DNA of 64,000 nt from Bacillota bacterium (GCA_023393125.1 JAEWMQ010000022.1:20233-84232); one strand, 5' to 3'. Shown: positions 1 to 8,537, counted from the stretch's first letter. The notes: generated by a model not told the origin, from the sequence alone. Numbers and translations: made by a program.

Positions 1-313
1 CTTGTGAGCCGCCCATATGCGCTGCATGTTCACTAATAGTTACTTTATCTTCCCAATTAATCTTCCCATTATCTATTGCTTCATTAATTAGCAATAAGGT
101 CATTACTTTTGTAATACTTGCTGGGGGTAAAGGTTCATCTGCATTGCGCTCTAATAGAACCTTGCCACTTGATTCTTCCATGAGTATATAACTTCTAGCT
201 GTAGCTGCTATAGTTTGATTAGTATTCTTCTTAGGAGTTGTTGCTGCAAAAACCTGTGAAGAACACATAACGATAAGCAATAAAAGGATAACTCCTACAC
301 GTTTAATTTTCAT
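1..313 (-). CDS. dacF: D-alanyl-D-alanine carboxypeptidase, N-terminal part (cut by window edge)
   Basis: The first 104 codons of a DacF/PBP5-type DD-carboxypeptidase, which trims the terminal D-Ala from peptidoglycan stem peptides outside the membrane. The start ATG follows a strong AAGGAGGA site. Residues 1-23 form a signal peptide (basic KIKR start, hydrophobic core, VFA cleavage region). The serine-type active site S66-I-T-K69 is present, and the visible part ends in the family motif MGGSQ. The SxN and KTG motifs would lie beyond base 1. It follows deoB and pdp with a 90-base gap. In Bacillus the same neighbourhood continues into spoIIAA-spoIIAB-sigF, so those genes are expected next. Assignment to DacF rather than another DacA/B paralogue rests on the neighbours. 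Confidence 0.85.
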   Translation of the reverse strand, partial: MKIKRVGVILLLLIVMCSSQVFAATTPKKNTNQTIAATARSYILMEESSGKVLLERNADEPLPPASITKVMTLLLINEAIDNGKINWEDKVTISEHAAHMGGSQ

Positions 314-403
314 AACTGTCCTCCTTATTATCTTTGTCTGTAGTATTTGTAATTCCATACAATTTATACCTATAGACTTTTATAAGAAAACAGTTATTTT
401 ATT

Positions 404-1708
404 TTAATGAATAATATCATAAATTAAGTGAGGCTTTTCTACATGATCACTACTTATCCTATAAGCTCCTTCTAAAACAGTGGCAGCTGCTTCATATTTT
501 TGCACGTCATTATAATAAATAGTTGCAACTGGCTCATTAACTTTCAATTCATCACCAATTTTTTTATGAATTATGATGCCTACAGCTAAATCAATATGAC
601 TTTCTTTTGTTTCTCTACCTGCTCCTAAAATGAGAGCAGCTTTTCCAACTGCTTCAGCATCAATAGCCTTTACATATCCTTCTTGCTTCAGATAAATTTC
701 CTTATGATATTTAGCTTGTGGTAAATAGCTAAAGTCATCGACTGCCCTAGTATCTCCACCTTGTAAATGAATCCATTCTTTTAATTGCTTAATTGCAGCG
801 CCACTAGTTAATAAGTCTTGTACTTTATTTCTAGCTACTTCTACATCTTCTACTATGCCGGCTAATACAAGCATATGGCTCGCTAAAGTAATAGTAAGCA
901 AAGTTAAATCTTCTGGACCCTTACCTCTTAATGTATTAATAGCCTCCATAACTTCTAGTGCATTACCTACTGCACATCCTAATGGTTGATTCATATCAGA
1001 TACAACTGCCATTGTCTGACGCCCCACATGATTCCCTATATCCACCATAGCTTTTCCTAATGCTTTAGCATCTTCTAAATTCTTCATAAATGCCCCTGTT
1101 CCACATTTCACATCTAAACAAATGGCATCTGCACCGGAAGCAATCTTCTTTGACATTATAGAACTTGCTATAAGAGACATATTATCTACTGTTGCTGTTA
1201 CATCTCTCAGTGCATAAAGTTTTTTATCCGCAGGAGCTAAATCCCCACTCTGACCCACTACGGCAATGTGATGTCTATTTACATTTTCAAAAAATTGCTC
1301 TTCCGTTAATTCTACTTTAAACCCTTCAAAGGATTCTAATTTATCAATAGTACCACCAGTATGCCCTAAGCCTCTACCAGACATCTTGGCAACTCTTGCT
1401 CCAGCGGCTGCTAGAAGAGGGGCTAAAACAATTGTTGTTTTATCGCCAACACCACCTGTACTATGTTTATCCACCTTAATCCCTTCAATAGGAGATAAAT
1501 CTATTTGGTCACCACTACTAGCCATAGCCATTGTTAAACAGGCTGTTTCATCTAATGTCATTCCTTGAAAATATATAGCCATTAATAAAGCTGACACTTG
1601 ATAATCTGGGATTTCACCTTTTGTGTAACCTTTTATCACAAAATCTATTTCTTCTTTTGAAAGAGCTAAGCCTCTTTTTTTGTGATCAATAATATCATAC
1701 ATTCTCAT
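404..1708 (-). CDS. pdp: pyrimidine-nucleoside phosphorylase
   Basis: Cytosolic phosphorylase that splits uridine, deoxyuridine or thymidine with phosphate to give the free base and (deoxy)ribose-1-phosphate. The 434 residues match the full family length. The phosphate-binding signature KHSTGGVGDK is at residues 81-90, followed by the SGRGLGHTGGTIDKLE stretch and a C-terminal barrel-sandwich domain. It lies 24 bases after deoB, whose mutase converts the sugar-1-phosphate product to the 5-phosphate, so the two form a nucleoside salvage pair. The start MRMYD fits the family. No separate promoter is visible between deoB and pdp. Confidence 0.93.
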   Translation of the reverse strand: MRMYDIIDHKKRGLALSKEEIDFVIKGYTKGEIPDYQVSALLMAIYFQGMTLDETACLTMAMASSGDQIDLSPIEGIKVDKHSTGGVGDKTTIVLAPLLAAAGARVAKMSGRGLGHTGGTIDKLESFEGFKVELTEEQFFENVNRHHIAVVGQSGDLAPADKKLYALRDVTATVDNMSLIASSIMSKKIASGADAICLDVKCGTGAFMKNLEDAKALGKAMVDIGNHVGRQTMAVVSDMNQPLGCAVGNALEVMEAINTLRGKGPEDLTLLTITLASHMLVLAGIVEDVEVARNKVQDLLTSGAAIKQLKEWIHLQGGDTRAVDDFSYLPQAKYHKEIYLKQEGYVKAIDAEAVGKAALILGAGRETKESHIDLAVGIIIHKKIGDELKVNEPVATIYYNDVQKYEAAATVLEGAYRISSDHVEKPHLIYDIIH

Positions 1709-1732
1709 CTTTTATTTTACCTACAATCTTAA

Positions 1733-2902
1733 TTATTTATAAACTTCTTTCAAGAAACTTTCACCTATTTTTAGTTGTGGAAGATTAAATAATTCGCATA
1801 ATGTCTGACCAATATCTGCAAAACTATTTCTTGTTCCTAAATTACCACCTTCTTTTATGTGTTTACCTATTACTAAAAGTGGCACATATTCTCTTGTATG
1901 ATCAGTTCCTGGTGCGGTTGGATCGCAACCATGATCTGCAGTAATAATAAGTATATCATCATCCTTTAATGCTTCTACAATTTGTGGTAATGCTTTATCA
2001 AAGGCTTCTAATCCTTTACCATAACTAAGAGGATCATTACGATGTCCCCATTTCATATCAAAATCAACTAAATTAGTGAAGATAAGTCCTTCTTGATACT
2101 TAGCCATACACTCTAACGTCACAGCAATGCCATCATTATTATCTTTTGTATGAATAGCTTCAGTAATGCCTTGGCCATTAAAAATATCCTCAATTTTTCC
2201 AACTGCTATAACTGGTACGCCTTTTTCTCCACAGTAAGATAAAAGATTTGGTTTTGGTGGACATACCGCATAATCACGTCTATTAGCTGTACGTGTAAAA
2301 CGACCTACTTCTCCTGTAAATGGCCTTGCAATAACACGAGCTACTTCATGCTCTCCTTTTAATAACTCTCTTGCAATTTCACACATCTCGTATAATTTTT
2401 CCAAAGAAATAATAGATTCATGAGCTGCGATTTGAAACACACTATCCGCTGATGTGTAAACAATAGGATATCCTGTTTTTACGTGCTCTTCACCTAGTTC
2501 TTCAATAATAGCTGTACCTGACGCCGTACAATTTCCTAAAGTTTTTCTTCCTATCTTTTCCTCAAAAGCCTCCATGATTTCTTGTGGGAAACCATTTGGG
2601 TAAGTAGGGAATGGTACTTCAGTATATATGCCTACCATTTCCCAGTGACCTGTTGTTGTATCCTTTCCTTTAGATAGTTCACTCATTCTTGCAAAACTAC
2701 CCTTTGGCATTTCACATGTAGGAAGTGCTTTCATCCCCTCTATATTTCCTAATCCATAACTAATCATATGATCTAATTCTAATCCATTACAATGCTCATA
2801 TACATGCGCAATTGTATTTACATCTCCATCACCATATTGTTTTGAATCAGGCATTGCTCCCATTCCTACGCTGTCTAAGACTATCCATATTGCTCTTTTC
2901 AT
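1733..2902 (-). CDS. deoB: phosphopentomutase
   Basis: Interconverts (deoxy)ribose-1-phosphate and -5-phosphate, linking nucleoside breakdown to central metabolism. It is a 389-residue member of the alkaline phosphatase superfamily. Metal and active-site motifs are visible: D10 in VLDSVGMG, TTTGHWEM near residue 82, and the C-terminal TADHGCDPT and GTDHTREY stretches. The ATG follows a TAGGAGGG site. It is first in deoB-pdp-dacF, after the xerD terminator. A TACAAT -10 candidate lies at 2979-2984 but I see no convincing -35, so the promoter is uncertain. The xerD-deoB-dacF order is also found in Bacillus. Confidence 0.94.
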   Translation of the reverse strand: MKRAIWIVLDSVGMGAMPDSKQYGDGDVNTIAHVYEHCNGLELDHMISYGLGNIEGMKALPTCEMPKGSFARMSELSKGKDTTTGHWEMVGIYTEVPFPTYPNGFPQEIMEAFEEKIGRKTLGNCTASGTAIIEELGEEHVKTGYPIVYTSADSVFQIAAHESIISLEKLYEMCEIARELLKGEHEVARVIARPFTGEVGRFTRTANRRDYAVCPPKPNLLSYCGEKGVPVIAVGKIEDIFNGQGITEAIHTKDNNDGIAVTLECMAKYQEGLIFTNLVDFDMKWGHRNDPLSYGKGLEAFDKALPQIVEALKDDDILIITADHGCDPTAPGTDHTREYVPLLVIGKHIKEGGNLGTRNSFADIGQTLCELFNLPQLKIGESFLKEVYK

Positions 2903-3011
2903 CTTTTACCCTCCTAATTCTCAAGCAAATATTTGAATTTTCAAACATCTTTGCTTTGTTTCCTATTGATTAATCTTTATTGTACCACATTACTCAAAAA
3001 AATTGCATAAA

Positions 3012-3037
3012 AAAACTAGGATATTACTCCTAGTTTT
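3012..3037 (-). terminator. intrinsic terminator of xerD
   Basis: A perfect 10-bp stem (AAAACTAGGA / TCCTAGTTTT) with a 6-base loop overlaps the xerD stop codon. On the minus strand it is followed by a run of T, the classical Rho-independent layout. It separates xerD from the deoB operon. Confidence 0.85.
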
Positions 3038-3926
3038 ATGCTCTTGGATGTGTTTTATTATAAACGTCTATTAACGCCTCTGTTTCTTTATTAAGATGCA
3101 TATAAACTTGTGTAGTTGAGATATCTGAATGCCCTAGCATTTGTTGCACGGATTTCAAATTGGCACCATTTTGTACTAAGTGGGCCGCAAATGAATGCCT
3201 TAACATATGAGGTGTAATTTCACCTTGAATATGTGCAGTATTAGCATAAGTCTTCAAAATCTTCCAAAACCCCTGTCTTGTCATTGGATAACCATTACAA
3301 TTTACAAATAACGTTTTGTCATTTGCACTACGAATTAAAATATGCCTTACGTCTCCTAAATACATATTTAAAGCTGAAATGGCTGATTTACCAATAGGAA
3401 TAGTTCGTTCTTTTTGAGCATCTCTACACATGATATAACCTTGCTGCAAATTAATATCTGTAGTTTTAAGTGATATAAGTTCTGATACTCGGATACCTGT
3501 AGCATATAATAATTCAAGCATTGCACGATCACGAATTCCTTTTGTATCCTTTTTATTAGGTTGCTCTAACAAAGAACTAATTTGCTCCTGTGTTAAAATA
3601 CGAGGGGCTTTTTTCTCTATTTTCGGTAGTGCTATTAATCTAGCTGGATTATCATTTAGTATTTGTTCTTTTACAAGATATTGACAAAAAGCACGAATAG
3701 AAGCTAATGTACGTGAAATAGTTGCCGTTGACTTCTCCTCGCCTTTCATATGCTCTAGATAGACTTTAATTTGGTGATCTGTTAAGAACTGAATCTCTAT
3801 TTTCCCCTGTTCTTCAACATAACGTTCAAAATATCTTAAATCTCTTTCATAAGACTGTACCGTATTATCTGAAGCACGCTTAATATGCTTTAAATAATAC
3901 AAAAATGATGCAATATACTCCTCCAT
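3036..3926 (-). CDS. xerD: site-specific tyrosine recombinase XerD
   Basis: Cytosolic tyrosine recombinase that resolves chromosome dimers at dif. Residues 1-85 form the SAM-like core-binding domain and about 105-296 the catalytic domain. All catalytic residues are visible: R146 in GIRVSEL, K172, H240 and R243 in HMLRHSF, H266 in LGHSD, and nucleophile Y275. The length (296) is typical. The neighbour deoB supports XerD rather than XerC, as in Bacillus ripX-drm, but XerC cannot be excluded by sequence reading alone. It has its own promoter (3978-4006) and terminator, so it is a single-gene unit. Confidence 0.88.
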   Translation of the reverse strand: MEEYIASFLYYLKHIKRASDNTVQSYERDLRYFERYVEEQGKIEIQFLTDHQIKVYLEHMKGEEKSTATISRTLASIRAFCQYLVKEQILNDNPARLIALPKIEKKAPRILTQEQISSLLEQPNKKDTKGIRDRAMLELLYATGIRVSELISLKTTDINLQQGYIMCRDAQKERTIPIGKSAISALNMYLGDVRHILIRSANDKTLFVNCNGYPMTRQGFWKILKTYANTAHIQGEITPHMLRHSFAAHLVQNGANLKSVQQMLGHSDISTTQVYMHLNKETEALIDVYNKTHPRA

Positions 3927-3977
3927 AGCAATTCCCCTTTAACACAACATATTCTCATGCTTATAGTATTTTATTTC

Positions 3978-4006
3978 ATTATACCCAAAATGACATTTGA
4001 TGTCTA
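3978..4006 (-). promoter_or_regulatory. sigma-A promoter of xerD
   Basis: On the minus strand, TAGACA (4001-4006) and TATAAT (3978-3983) are separated by exactly 17 bases, about 50 bases before the xerD start. The -35 has one mismatch to consensus and the -10 has none. Confidence 0.75.
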
Positions 4007-4113
4007 TATTATTTCATTTTTATGTATAATTTTGTACTTTCTAAAATAATCATACCATATAATAACGCCTTAATTAAAGGATTTATTTTCTTCTTTCTCT
4101 CCTAACCTAAAAT

Positions 4114-4158
4114 AAAAGGACTTTTACCTTCTTCAAATAAGAATGTACGAGTCCTTTA
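4114..4158 (-). terminator. probable terminator downstream of pyrR
   Basis: Outer arms AAAGGACT / AGTCCTTT enclose a second small hairpin (TTCTT-CAAAT-AAGAA, 4129-4143). The minus-strand 3' side continues into TTTTATTTT. It lies about 170 bases after pyrR. The long branched loop makes it weaker than the other terminators here. Confidence 0.45.
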
Positions 4159-4330
4159 TCATGCAGTTGTATATACATAAATATATCCAAGAAAAATATC
4201 ATTACGCACAACACCACCAAGTACTACAATAGCTACATCTTATGCAACTTATATAATCACATAACGTATTAAAAAAGATTTTACAAAACTAAAAACAACT
4301 TTTTATCTTTCATAAACCTTTATCTTTTCA

Positions 4331-4867
4331 TTATTTACTGACTAGGCGTACAACACTTTCTGAGTCAACTTCTTTTAAGCGTACTTGAACAATTTCCTTT
4401 TTGGATGTCGGTATATTTTTCCCAACAAAATCAGGTCTAATCGGCAGTTCCCTATGTCCACGGTCAATTAGTGTAGCCAATTTAATAAAGCTTGGTCTCC
4501 CTATATCCATTAAAGCATCCATTGCTGCACGTACAGTTCTTCCAGTAAAAATAACATCATCTACTAAAATGATTCCTTTACCATTAATCTCTGAAGTAAT
4601 GGCATGTGCCTCTGTAAAAGGTTGATCGAATTTTTTTTCTAAATCATCCCTATAAAAAGTAATATTAATACTTTCTACAGGTACTGTACTATTTTCAATA
4701 GACTTGATTTTATCTGATAAAATTTTTGCTAGTGGAACTCCTCTTGTTTCAATACCTATTAAAATCAAATCTTTTGCTCCTTTATTTGCTTCAATAATCT
4801 CATGAGCAATTCTGGTTACAGCACGATTCATTGCTGCTTCATCCATTAAAATCTTTGTTTCATCCAT
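4331..4867 (-). CDS. pyrR: PyrR, pyr operon attenuation regulator / uracil phosphoribosyltransferase
   Basis: PyrR binds pyr leader RNA in the presence of UMP and causes early termination. It also has uracil phosphoribosyltransferase activity. The PRPP-binding loop ILVDDVIFTGRTVRAAM sits near residues 100-116, and RIAHEIIE near the N-terminus is typical. I start at the ATG at 4867 (178 residues) because the AAAGG site lies directly against the upstream ATG at 4879 but 11 bases before this one. No other pyr gene follows in the window. An attenuator-like leader lies upstream (4941-5053), which suggests autoregulation. Confidence 0.93.
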   Translation of the reverse strand: MDETKILMDEAAMNRAVTRIAHEIIEANKGAKDLILIGIETRGVPLAKILSDKIKSIENSTVPVESINITFYRDDLEKKFDQPFTEAHAITSEINGKGIILVDDVIFTGRTVRAAMDALMDIGRPSFIKLATLIDRGHRELPIRPDFVGKNIPTSKKEIVQVRLKEVDSESVVRLVSK

Positions 4868-4940
4868 ATAAGAGTCCATCCTTTTATCTATTATTATCTA
4901 AATAAACTGTTATTATTATTCCTAAATCTTTTATAGTTAA

Positions 4941-5053
4941 AATAATAAAGAGACCTTTTATCGAAAGGTCCCTGAGTATTACACATAATTTGCCATCCAA
5001 TAGGCACTATTTCTTTTGTGTATCCTTATTAGCCTCCCGTGCTACTTTAAAGG
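4941..5053 (-). promoter_or_regulatory. PyrR-responsive attenuator leader before pyrR
   Basis: On the minus strand, an element at 5053-5024 has the PyrR binding-loop shape: outer stem CCTT/AAGG, inner stem TAGC/GCTA and a loop reading ACGGGAG, close to the family loop CNGNGAG. Next comes a possible antiterminator (TACACA pairing with TGTGTA, with an inner TGCC/GGCA hairpin). Last is a terminator hairpin GACCTTT-CGATA-AAAGGTC (about 4950-4973) followed by TCTTTATTATTTT. The AAGG of the binding loop can also pair with CCTT of the terminator, which would make the folds mutually exclusive. The binding loop differs from consensus at a few bases. Confidence 0.7.
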
Positions 5054-5074
5054 AATATAACTTGATTTATTCTC

Positions 5075-5989
5075 TCATAATTTTCTTAACTTGTCAATTA
5101 CTCGTATAAAATAGTCAGGCAATTCACTTTCAAAATACATCTCTTTATGCGTAATAGGATGTGTAAATCCTATTACTTTTGCATGAAGCATTTGCTTATT
5201 GATGCCAAAGTTCATTTTTGCTGGTCCGTATACAGGATCTCCTAAAAGTGGATGTCCTATATGTTTCATATGAACACGTATCTGATGTGTTCTACCAGTA
5301 TGAAGCGTTAGCTCTACATAAGTAAACTGTTTGAAACGCTCAAGTACTTTATAATCTGTCTTAGCATAACGTCCACCACTTACAACAGCCATCTTCTTAC
5401 GATCTTGAGGTGAACGTCCAATAGGCTGTTCAATTGTTCCCTCATCCTCTTTAAACCCGCCGTGAACAATGGCATGATATTTTCTAGTAATATTATGGTC
5501 TTTTAATAACTCTGATAACCCTAAATGGGCCTTATCGTTTTTGGCAATCATTAATAATCCTGAAGTATCTTTATCAATTCGATGCACAATACCTGGCCTG
5601 ATCTCTCCATTAATACCAGATAGCTTATCTTTACAATGGTAAAGTAATCCATTAACTAGTGTTCCCGTATAGTTCCCTGGTGCCGGATGAACAACCATAT
5701 CCTGTGGTTTATTGACGATCATTAAGTCATCATCTTCATAGACAATTTCAATATCGATCGGCTCAGGTATAATATCTACTTCGACTGGTTCTGGTATAGT
5801 CATGATAATATAGTCCTTTGCTTTAACTTGATATTTGCTGTTAATAAGCTTTTGATTAACTAAAACGCCTCCCTTATCTATTTGTTTTTGTATAAAAGAA
5901 CGCGTATATTCCGGAAATATCTCCGCTAAATACTTATCTATTCTCCCTTTTGCTTCTTCACTTACAATATGTTCAATTTTTTGCGTCAT
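5075..5989 (-). CDS. rluD: 23S rRNA pseudouridine synthase, RluD family
   Basis: Converts uridines of 23S rRNA to pseudouridine. An S4 RNA-binding domain covers about residues 14-75 and the catalytic domain follows, with HRIDKDTSG containing the catalytic aspartate D139. The length of 304 residues is usual. The start codon overlaps the lspA stop (TAATG), so the two are translationally coupled, as in Bacillus lspA-ylyB. The exact target positions (RluD-like 1911/1915/1917 or another set) cannot be read from the sequence. Confidence 0.88.
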   Translation of the reverse strand: MTQKIEHIVSEEAKGRIDKYLAEIFPEYTRSFIQKQIDKGGVLVNQKLINSKYQVKAKDYIIMTIPEPVEVDIIPEPIDIEIVYEDDDLMIVNKPQDMVVHPAPGNYTGTLVNGLLYHCKDKLSGINGEIRPGIVHRIDKDTSGLLMIAKNDKAHLGLSELLKDHNITRKYHAIVHGGFKEDEGTIEQPIGRSPQDRKKMAVVSGGRYAKTDYKVLERFKQFTYVELTLHTGRTHQIRVHMKHIGHPLLGDPVYGPAKMNFGINKQMLHAKVIGFTHPITHKEMYFESELPDYFIRVIDKLRKL

Positions 5990-6513
5990 TAATTTAATTC
6001 CTCTTCTGTATTGTCCATCTCTAAATTATTCTTTCTCTCTTCCAAGTCACCAAATAACAGTACTATCATTAATAATCCAACTCCTACTACAACAAACATA
6101 TCTGCCACATTGAAAACAGGAAAATTAATAAGAACAAAATATAAGAAATCTCTAACATAACCTAAAAATAATCTATCTATCCAATTTCCAATTGCACCAC
6201 TAATGATTAAAACAAAGGCAAATCTCCCCCAATTACCCCATCTCGTTTTAGGAAACTGCCTTATATAAAAAAGCATACCAATAATGATAATACTTGTTAC
6301 AATAATAAGTAATGCTTGTTTACCACTTAAAATCCCCCATGCAGCACCTGTATTAGGTGTGTAATGCAAATGAAAAACATCAGGCCATATAAGCATATCT
6401 GCTGTTCCACTTACTGTTCCATTCCCCCCTGCAAGTGTAGCTACTGCCCAAATCTTTGTTAATTGATCAATTCCAACCAGAATCATTATTATAACTATAG
6501 TTACTAATACCAT
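5989..6513 (-). CDS. lspA: lipoprotein signal peptidase (signal peptidase II)
   Basis: Integral membrane aspartic protease that removes the signal peptide of prolipoproteins after lipidation. There are four hydrophobic segments. The two catalytic aspartates are visible as D113 in GNWIDR and D138 in FNVADMF. The 174 residues include a short charged C-terminal tail after the last membrane segment (LEERKNN...). The start follows AGGAGGA. A 16-bp perfect hairpin ends only 21 bases before the start codon, and the promoter candidate lies on the far side of it (6583-6611). The lspA mRNA would therefore begin with that stem-loop. Confidence 0.93.
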   Translation of the reverse strand: MVLVTIVIIMILVGIDQLTKIWAVATLAGGNGTVSGTADMLIWPDVFHLHYTPNTGAAWGILSGKQALLIIVTSIIIIGMLFYIRQFPKTRWGNWGRFAFVLIISGAIGNWIDRLFLGYVRDFLYFVLINFPVFNVADMFVVVGVGLLMIVLLFGDLEERKNNLEMDNTEEELN

Positions 6514-6534
6514 ATGTTCCTCCTCATAGTGTGA

Positions 6535-6573
6535 CTAGAAAAAAACGTGCTTATTAGGCACGTTTTTTTCTAG
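6535..6573 (-). terminator. strong hairpin between divIVA and lspA (terminator and/or 5' mRNA stem-loop)
   Basis: CTAGAAAAAAACGTGC and GCACGTTTTTTTCTAG form a perfect 16-bp stem with a 7-base loop. The seven T within the 3' arm on either strand give terminator character. It is the natural end for divIVA mRNA. A promoter lies just upstream of it, so it may also be the 5' end of lspA mRNA. Confidence 0.8.
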
Positions 6574-6582
6574 TTATCTAAT

Positions 6583-6611
6583 ATTATCGCATTCATTAAA
6601 TAGTATGTTAC
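6583..6611 (-). promoter_or_regulatory. candidate lspA-rluD promoter
   Basis: GTAACA (6606-6611), a 17-base spacer and GATAAT (6583-6588) read on the minus strand. The bases before the -10 are TGC, giving an extended -10 element. Predicted transcription would start near 6576, within a few bases of the hairpin at 6573. Confidence 0.5.
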
Positions 6612-6629
6612 TCTTTACAATAATCATAC

Positions 6630-7274
6630 CTACTTATTAAGTAAAGAGGATATTTCATCTTCCGACACTGGAATATATTCCTTTGTAAAATAATCCTCTT
6701 CAACTTTTTGCTCCTCAACTACTTCCATACTTTCTACTGTCTCTTTTTCAATAGTTGCAAAAGCTTGTACTAACTCATCTTGAGCTATAGTTGCTCTAAC
6801 CTCACCTTGTTCCAATAACTCCATCTGTGACTGAAGTAATTGCTTAAATTGTGCTTTATAAGATAAATATTGTCTTTTTACTTCTTCGACCTTTTGACTT
6901 AATTCAAAAGCCTCTTGTCTACCTTGTTCTACAATTCTTGCTACGCGTTCTTCAGCTAAACTTGTCATTTTTTCAGCACGTTGTTCAGCTTCCTTTTTAA
7001 TTTCCTCTGCTTTTTCATAAGCAGCACTTTTTGTGTCTTGTGCTGTTTTATCTGCTAAAACAAGTACATTTTGTATGGTGGATTCCATTGTTCGATAATA
7101 TTGTACACTTTCATTTAACGCATTAATCTTATCTTTTAGGGCATAATTTTCATTAATAATCTCTTGATAACTCTTTAATACTTCATCAAGGAAATCATTA
7201 ACTTCTTCAATATGATAGCCACCTATTTTACTTTTTCTAAATTCCTTGTTTTGAATGTCAACCGGTGATAACAT
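6630..7274 (-). CDS. divIVA: DivIVA-family cell-pole / septum protein
   Basis: DivIVA proteins sense negative membrane curvature and mark poles and division sites through an N-terminal lipid-binding domain and a coiled coil. The N-terminus (MLSPVDIQNKEFRKS...GGYHIEEVNDFLDEV) is diagnostic. Residues about 30-150 are predicted coiled coil with many E, K and Q heptads. The acidic C-terminal tail (EEQKVEEDYF...) is probably flexible. 214 residues is within the family range. It sits last in hlyD-like-ylmE-sepF-ylmH-divIVA, the usual Gram-positive division neighbourhood, although ileS, which often follows, is absent. Confidence 0.92.
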   Translation of the reverse strand: MLSPVDIQNKEFRKSKIGGYHIEEVNDFLDEVLKSYQEIINENYALKDKINALNESVQYYRTMESTIQNVLVLADKTAQDTKSAAYEKAEEIKKEAEQRAEKMTSLAEERVARIVEQGRQEAFELSQKVEEVKRQYLSYKAQFKQLLQSQMELLEQGEVRATIAQDELVQAFATIEKETVESMEVVEEQKVEEDYFTKEYIPVSEDEISSLLNK

Positions 7275-7284
7275 GCTAATCCCC

Positions 7285-8064
7285 CTATATATATTTTTCT
7301 ATTGTAATATGAAGCCTATCCTTCTTTGTTAATCCATTAATTTGCTTTAGCTTAATTTTACCATAGCCTCTAACAGTTATATGGTCCCCTTCTTTTATAA
7401 GCTGTTTATTGGTACTCATTATACCATTACATTTTACACGTTCTGCTTGAATAAGCTTTGTACATGTACCTCGAGATAATCCAAAAGCAGCCGCCACTAT
7501 AACATCTACTCGTAGCGATGCTACCGTCGTTTCATATATTTTTACTTGAGGTGGATCAATTACTAGTTGTGAAAAAGGTATTATCTGTTGTTCAATATTT
7601 TGATATCTTCCAACACTTAATAAATTACTGCTAATATAGGAAATCATAGATTCACTAGCAATAATATATGCACCAAATGGCTTTATAACTATATCACCTA
7701 TTGTATCTCTTTCAATTCCTAATCCTAATAGGGCACCTAAATAATCCCTATGTGTCAGTAATTTACCAATACCTGTCTTTACCCTTACCTCTAAAGCCAT
7801 AATAGGAAAATCCTCCTCTTGAATATCATAAGGAGCAATTCCTAACACTTGCCTCTCTGCAGTTTCAAAGCCTCCATAAAAAAAGCACATTTGCTTAGTA
7901 GGCTCATCCACATAGCAGTCTAACATGTTTTTTAACCACTCTTTATTATAGAAATTTGTAAAAAATGGTCTATACTGCTGTTCTGCTCGCTTGCTATATT
8001 CAAGAATCATTTTTACAAAACGTTTTTCATCAACATCATGTATATGATTTAATGTTTGTTTCAT
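7285..8064 (-). CDS. ylmH: YlmH-type RNA-binding protein with S4 domain
   Basis: Cytosolic RNA-binding protein of the YlmH family, whose Bacillus member is linked to division and, more recently, to ribosome rescue. The C-terminal S4 domain is visible in the last 75 residues (DVIVAAAFGLSRGTCTKLIQAERVKCNG...IKEGDHITVRGYGKIKL). The N-terminal two thirds is the conserved YlmH domain. I chose the ATG at 8064. A GTG two codons earlier (8070) overlaps the sepF stop (TAGTG) and is also possible. No clear Shine-Dalgarno decides between them. It is probably translationally coupled to sepF. Confidence 0.82.
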   Translation of the reverse strand: MKQTLNHIHDVDEKRFVKMILEYSKRAEQQYRPFFTNFYNKEWLKNMLDCYVDEPTKQMCFFYGGFETAERQVLGIAPYDIQEEDFPIMALEVRVKTGIGKLLTHRDYLGALLGLGIERDTIGDIVIKPFGAYIIASESMISYISSNLLSVGRYQNIEQQIIPFSQLVIDPPQVKIYETTVASLRVDVIVAAAFGLSRGTCTKLIQAERVKCNGIMSTNKQLIKEGDHITVRGYGKIKLKQINGLTKKDRLHITIEKYI

Positions 8065-8069
8065 CAGCA

Positions 8070-8516
8070 CTAGATAGTAGGTGGAAATACACTACGTTGT
8101 TTTAATTTTTCTGGATTAATATTAACATGCTCTGGTGCAAAAATAAAAATGTAATCCGTTACTTTTTCAACTGTTCCATTCAATGCACAACATGCCCCTG
8201 TTAAATAATCTACTGCACGTTGCATTTCATGGGCAGCTAGTTTTTCCATGTTAACAATGATAGGCTTTTTATTTTTAATGTATCCACAAATTTCCCCTGT
8301 CATATCATAACTTAACATTGTAAAATTAAGTAATTCCATACGATTAGGCTGATTAAGAGAAACAACCTTTGGCGTATTCATTGGTGGTATATGAGTTTGA
8401 TGCATAATATTTCTATTAACTTGCTCTACTTCTTGCTCCATATCTTCTAACTCATCTTCATCAAATTCATCCTCTGGTATAAAAATATTTTTAAACTTTG
8501 ACATAAAGCCACTCAT
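8070..8516 (-). CDS. sepF: cell division protein SepF
   Basis: SepF anchors FtsZ to the membrane by an N-terminal amphipathic helix and polymerises into arcs. The short N-terminal helix (MSGFMSKFKNIF), an acidic linker (EDEFDEDELEDME) and the C-terminal SepF core (about residues 55-148) are all seen. The start at 8516 is chosen because TTGGGAGGAATACG just before it is the ribosome binding site. A longer reading from TTG would translate that site. ftsA is not seen in the division cluster of this window, so SepF may be the main FtsZ anchor here (inference). Confidence 0.92.
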   Translation of the reverse strand: MSGFMSKFKNIFIPEDEFDEDELEDMEQEVEQVNRNIMHQTHIPPMNTPKVVSLNQPNRMELLNFTMLSYDMTGEICGYIKNKKPIIVNMEKLAAHEMQRAVDYLTGACCALNGTVEKVTDYIFIFAPEHVNINPEKLKQRSVFPPTI

Positions 8517-8537
8517 TCGTATTCCTCCCAAAATTAT

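Larger units (their letters stand above)
3927..4330. other. intergenic region between pyrR and xerD
   Basis: No gene is visible in these 404 bases. The xerD-proximal third holds the xerD promoter. A nested hairpin at 4114-4158 probably ends pyrR transcription. The stretch 4160-4330 is very AT-rich and shows no clear repeat, RNA fold or coding potential. Confidence 0.6.

Noticed and set aside
6574..6629. T-box or other riboswitch before lspA
   Set aside because: The gap is too short and lacks a T-box sequence or specifier-type stem. Only one simple hairpin is seen.
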